This document shows positions 6,634 to 6,658 of a stretch of 6,658 nt of DNA, piece by piece. This DNA is from RGIG5270 sp045538635 (GTDB lineage Bacteria > Verrucomicrobiota > Lentisphaeria > Victivallales > Victivallaceae), in contig JAZSRU010000100.1 in assembly GCA_045538635.1 (NCBI GenBank), positions 1 through 6,658 of the forward strand, read 5' to 3'. The notes beneath the pieces were generated by a model. The model did no database searches. It was not told the DNA's origin and saw only the letters and a list, made by a program, of their open reading frames with translations. Position numbers and translations under genes: made by a program. Position 1 is the stretch's first letter. The number at the start of each line of letters is the position of its first letter.

Positions 6634-6658
6634 ACAAGAGTTTTTTGAAAATGATGAG

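Larger units (their letters stand above)
6467..6658. other. non-coding tail after the terminator
   Basis: No convincing coding region is seen on either strand. Apart from the inverted repeat and the possible operator described separately, it is AT-rich with several T and A runs. A rightward frame crossing dprA's end to 6564 is composed mostly of the terminator and the repeat-like DNA and has no ribosome binding site. Confidence 0.6.

Noticed and set aside
1..6658. CRISPR array, tRNA, insertion sequence or prophage remnant
   Set aside because: No regularly spaced repeats, cloverleaf-like sequence, transposase or integrase motifs, or terminal repeats with target duplications were seen.

Overview
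This window looks like ordinary bacterial chromosome. It has about 200 bases of AT-rich non-coding DNA on the left, six tightly packed genes all on the + strand (202 to 6401), a convincing intrinsic terminator (6427-6466), and about 190 bases of non-coding DNA on the right. Base composition of the genes is moderate (mid-40s % GC by eye), while both flanks are much more AT-rich. No tRNA, rRNA, CRISPR array, transposase or phage gene is visible. The host cannot be fixed from the sequence. The gene content is generic to bacteria. The compact operon and the repeat-like DNA after the terminator would fit a gut or anaerobic lineage such as Lentisphaerota/Victivallales, but that is a weak guess. The regulator/aminotransferase pair also has counterparts in Firmicutes.

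Layout: (1) 1-201, upstream region with a dyad at 2-19 and a long interrupted hairpin at 29-87. (2) 202-1395, a PLP-dependent class I/II aminotransferase. (3) 1407-1883, an Lrp/AsnC regulator of the AlaR (YugG) type. (4) 1858-3042, a second aminotransferase of the AlaT (YugH) type, overlapping the regulator by 26 bases. (5) 3039-4226, an RlmI-type 23S rRNA cytosine methyltransferase, joined by an ATGA overlap. (6) 4235-5299, 3-dehydroquinate synthase (aroB). (7) 5292-6401, DprA/Smf, overlapping aroB by 8 bases. (8) The terminator and non-coding tail, with a repeat-like inverted repeat (6480-6516) and a possible operator for a gene starting beyond the window (6624-6633).

The gaps and overlaps (11-base gap, 26-base overlap, 4-base overlap, 8-base gap, 8-base overlap) and the single strong terminator after dprA indicate one transcription unit. 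The first three genes form an amino-acid module: two transaminases of different subfamilies on either side of a feast/famine regulator that probably senses an amino acid. aroB adds the second step of the shikimate pathway, whose aromatic products are themselves made by transamination. rlmI and dprA are housekeeping genes for ribosome modification and single-stranded DNA handling, and appear to be co-transcribed rather than functionally linked.

I looked for an undescribed system and did not find one. The points most worth checking are the aminotransferase-regulator-aminotransferase arrangement, the leader hairpin, and the repeat-like sequence after the terminator.
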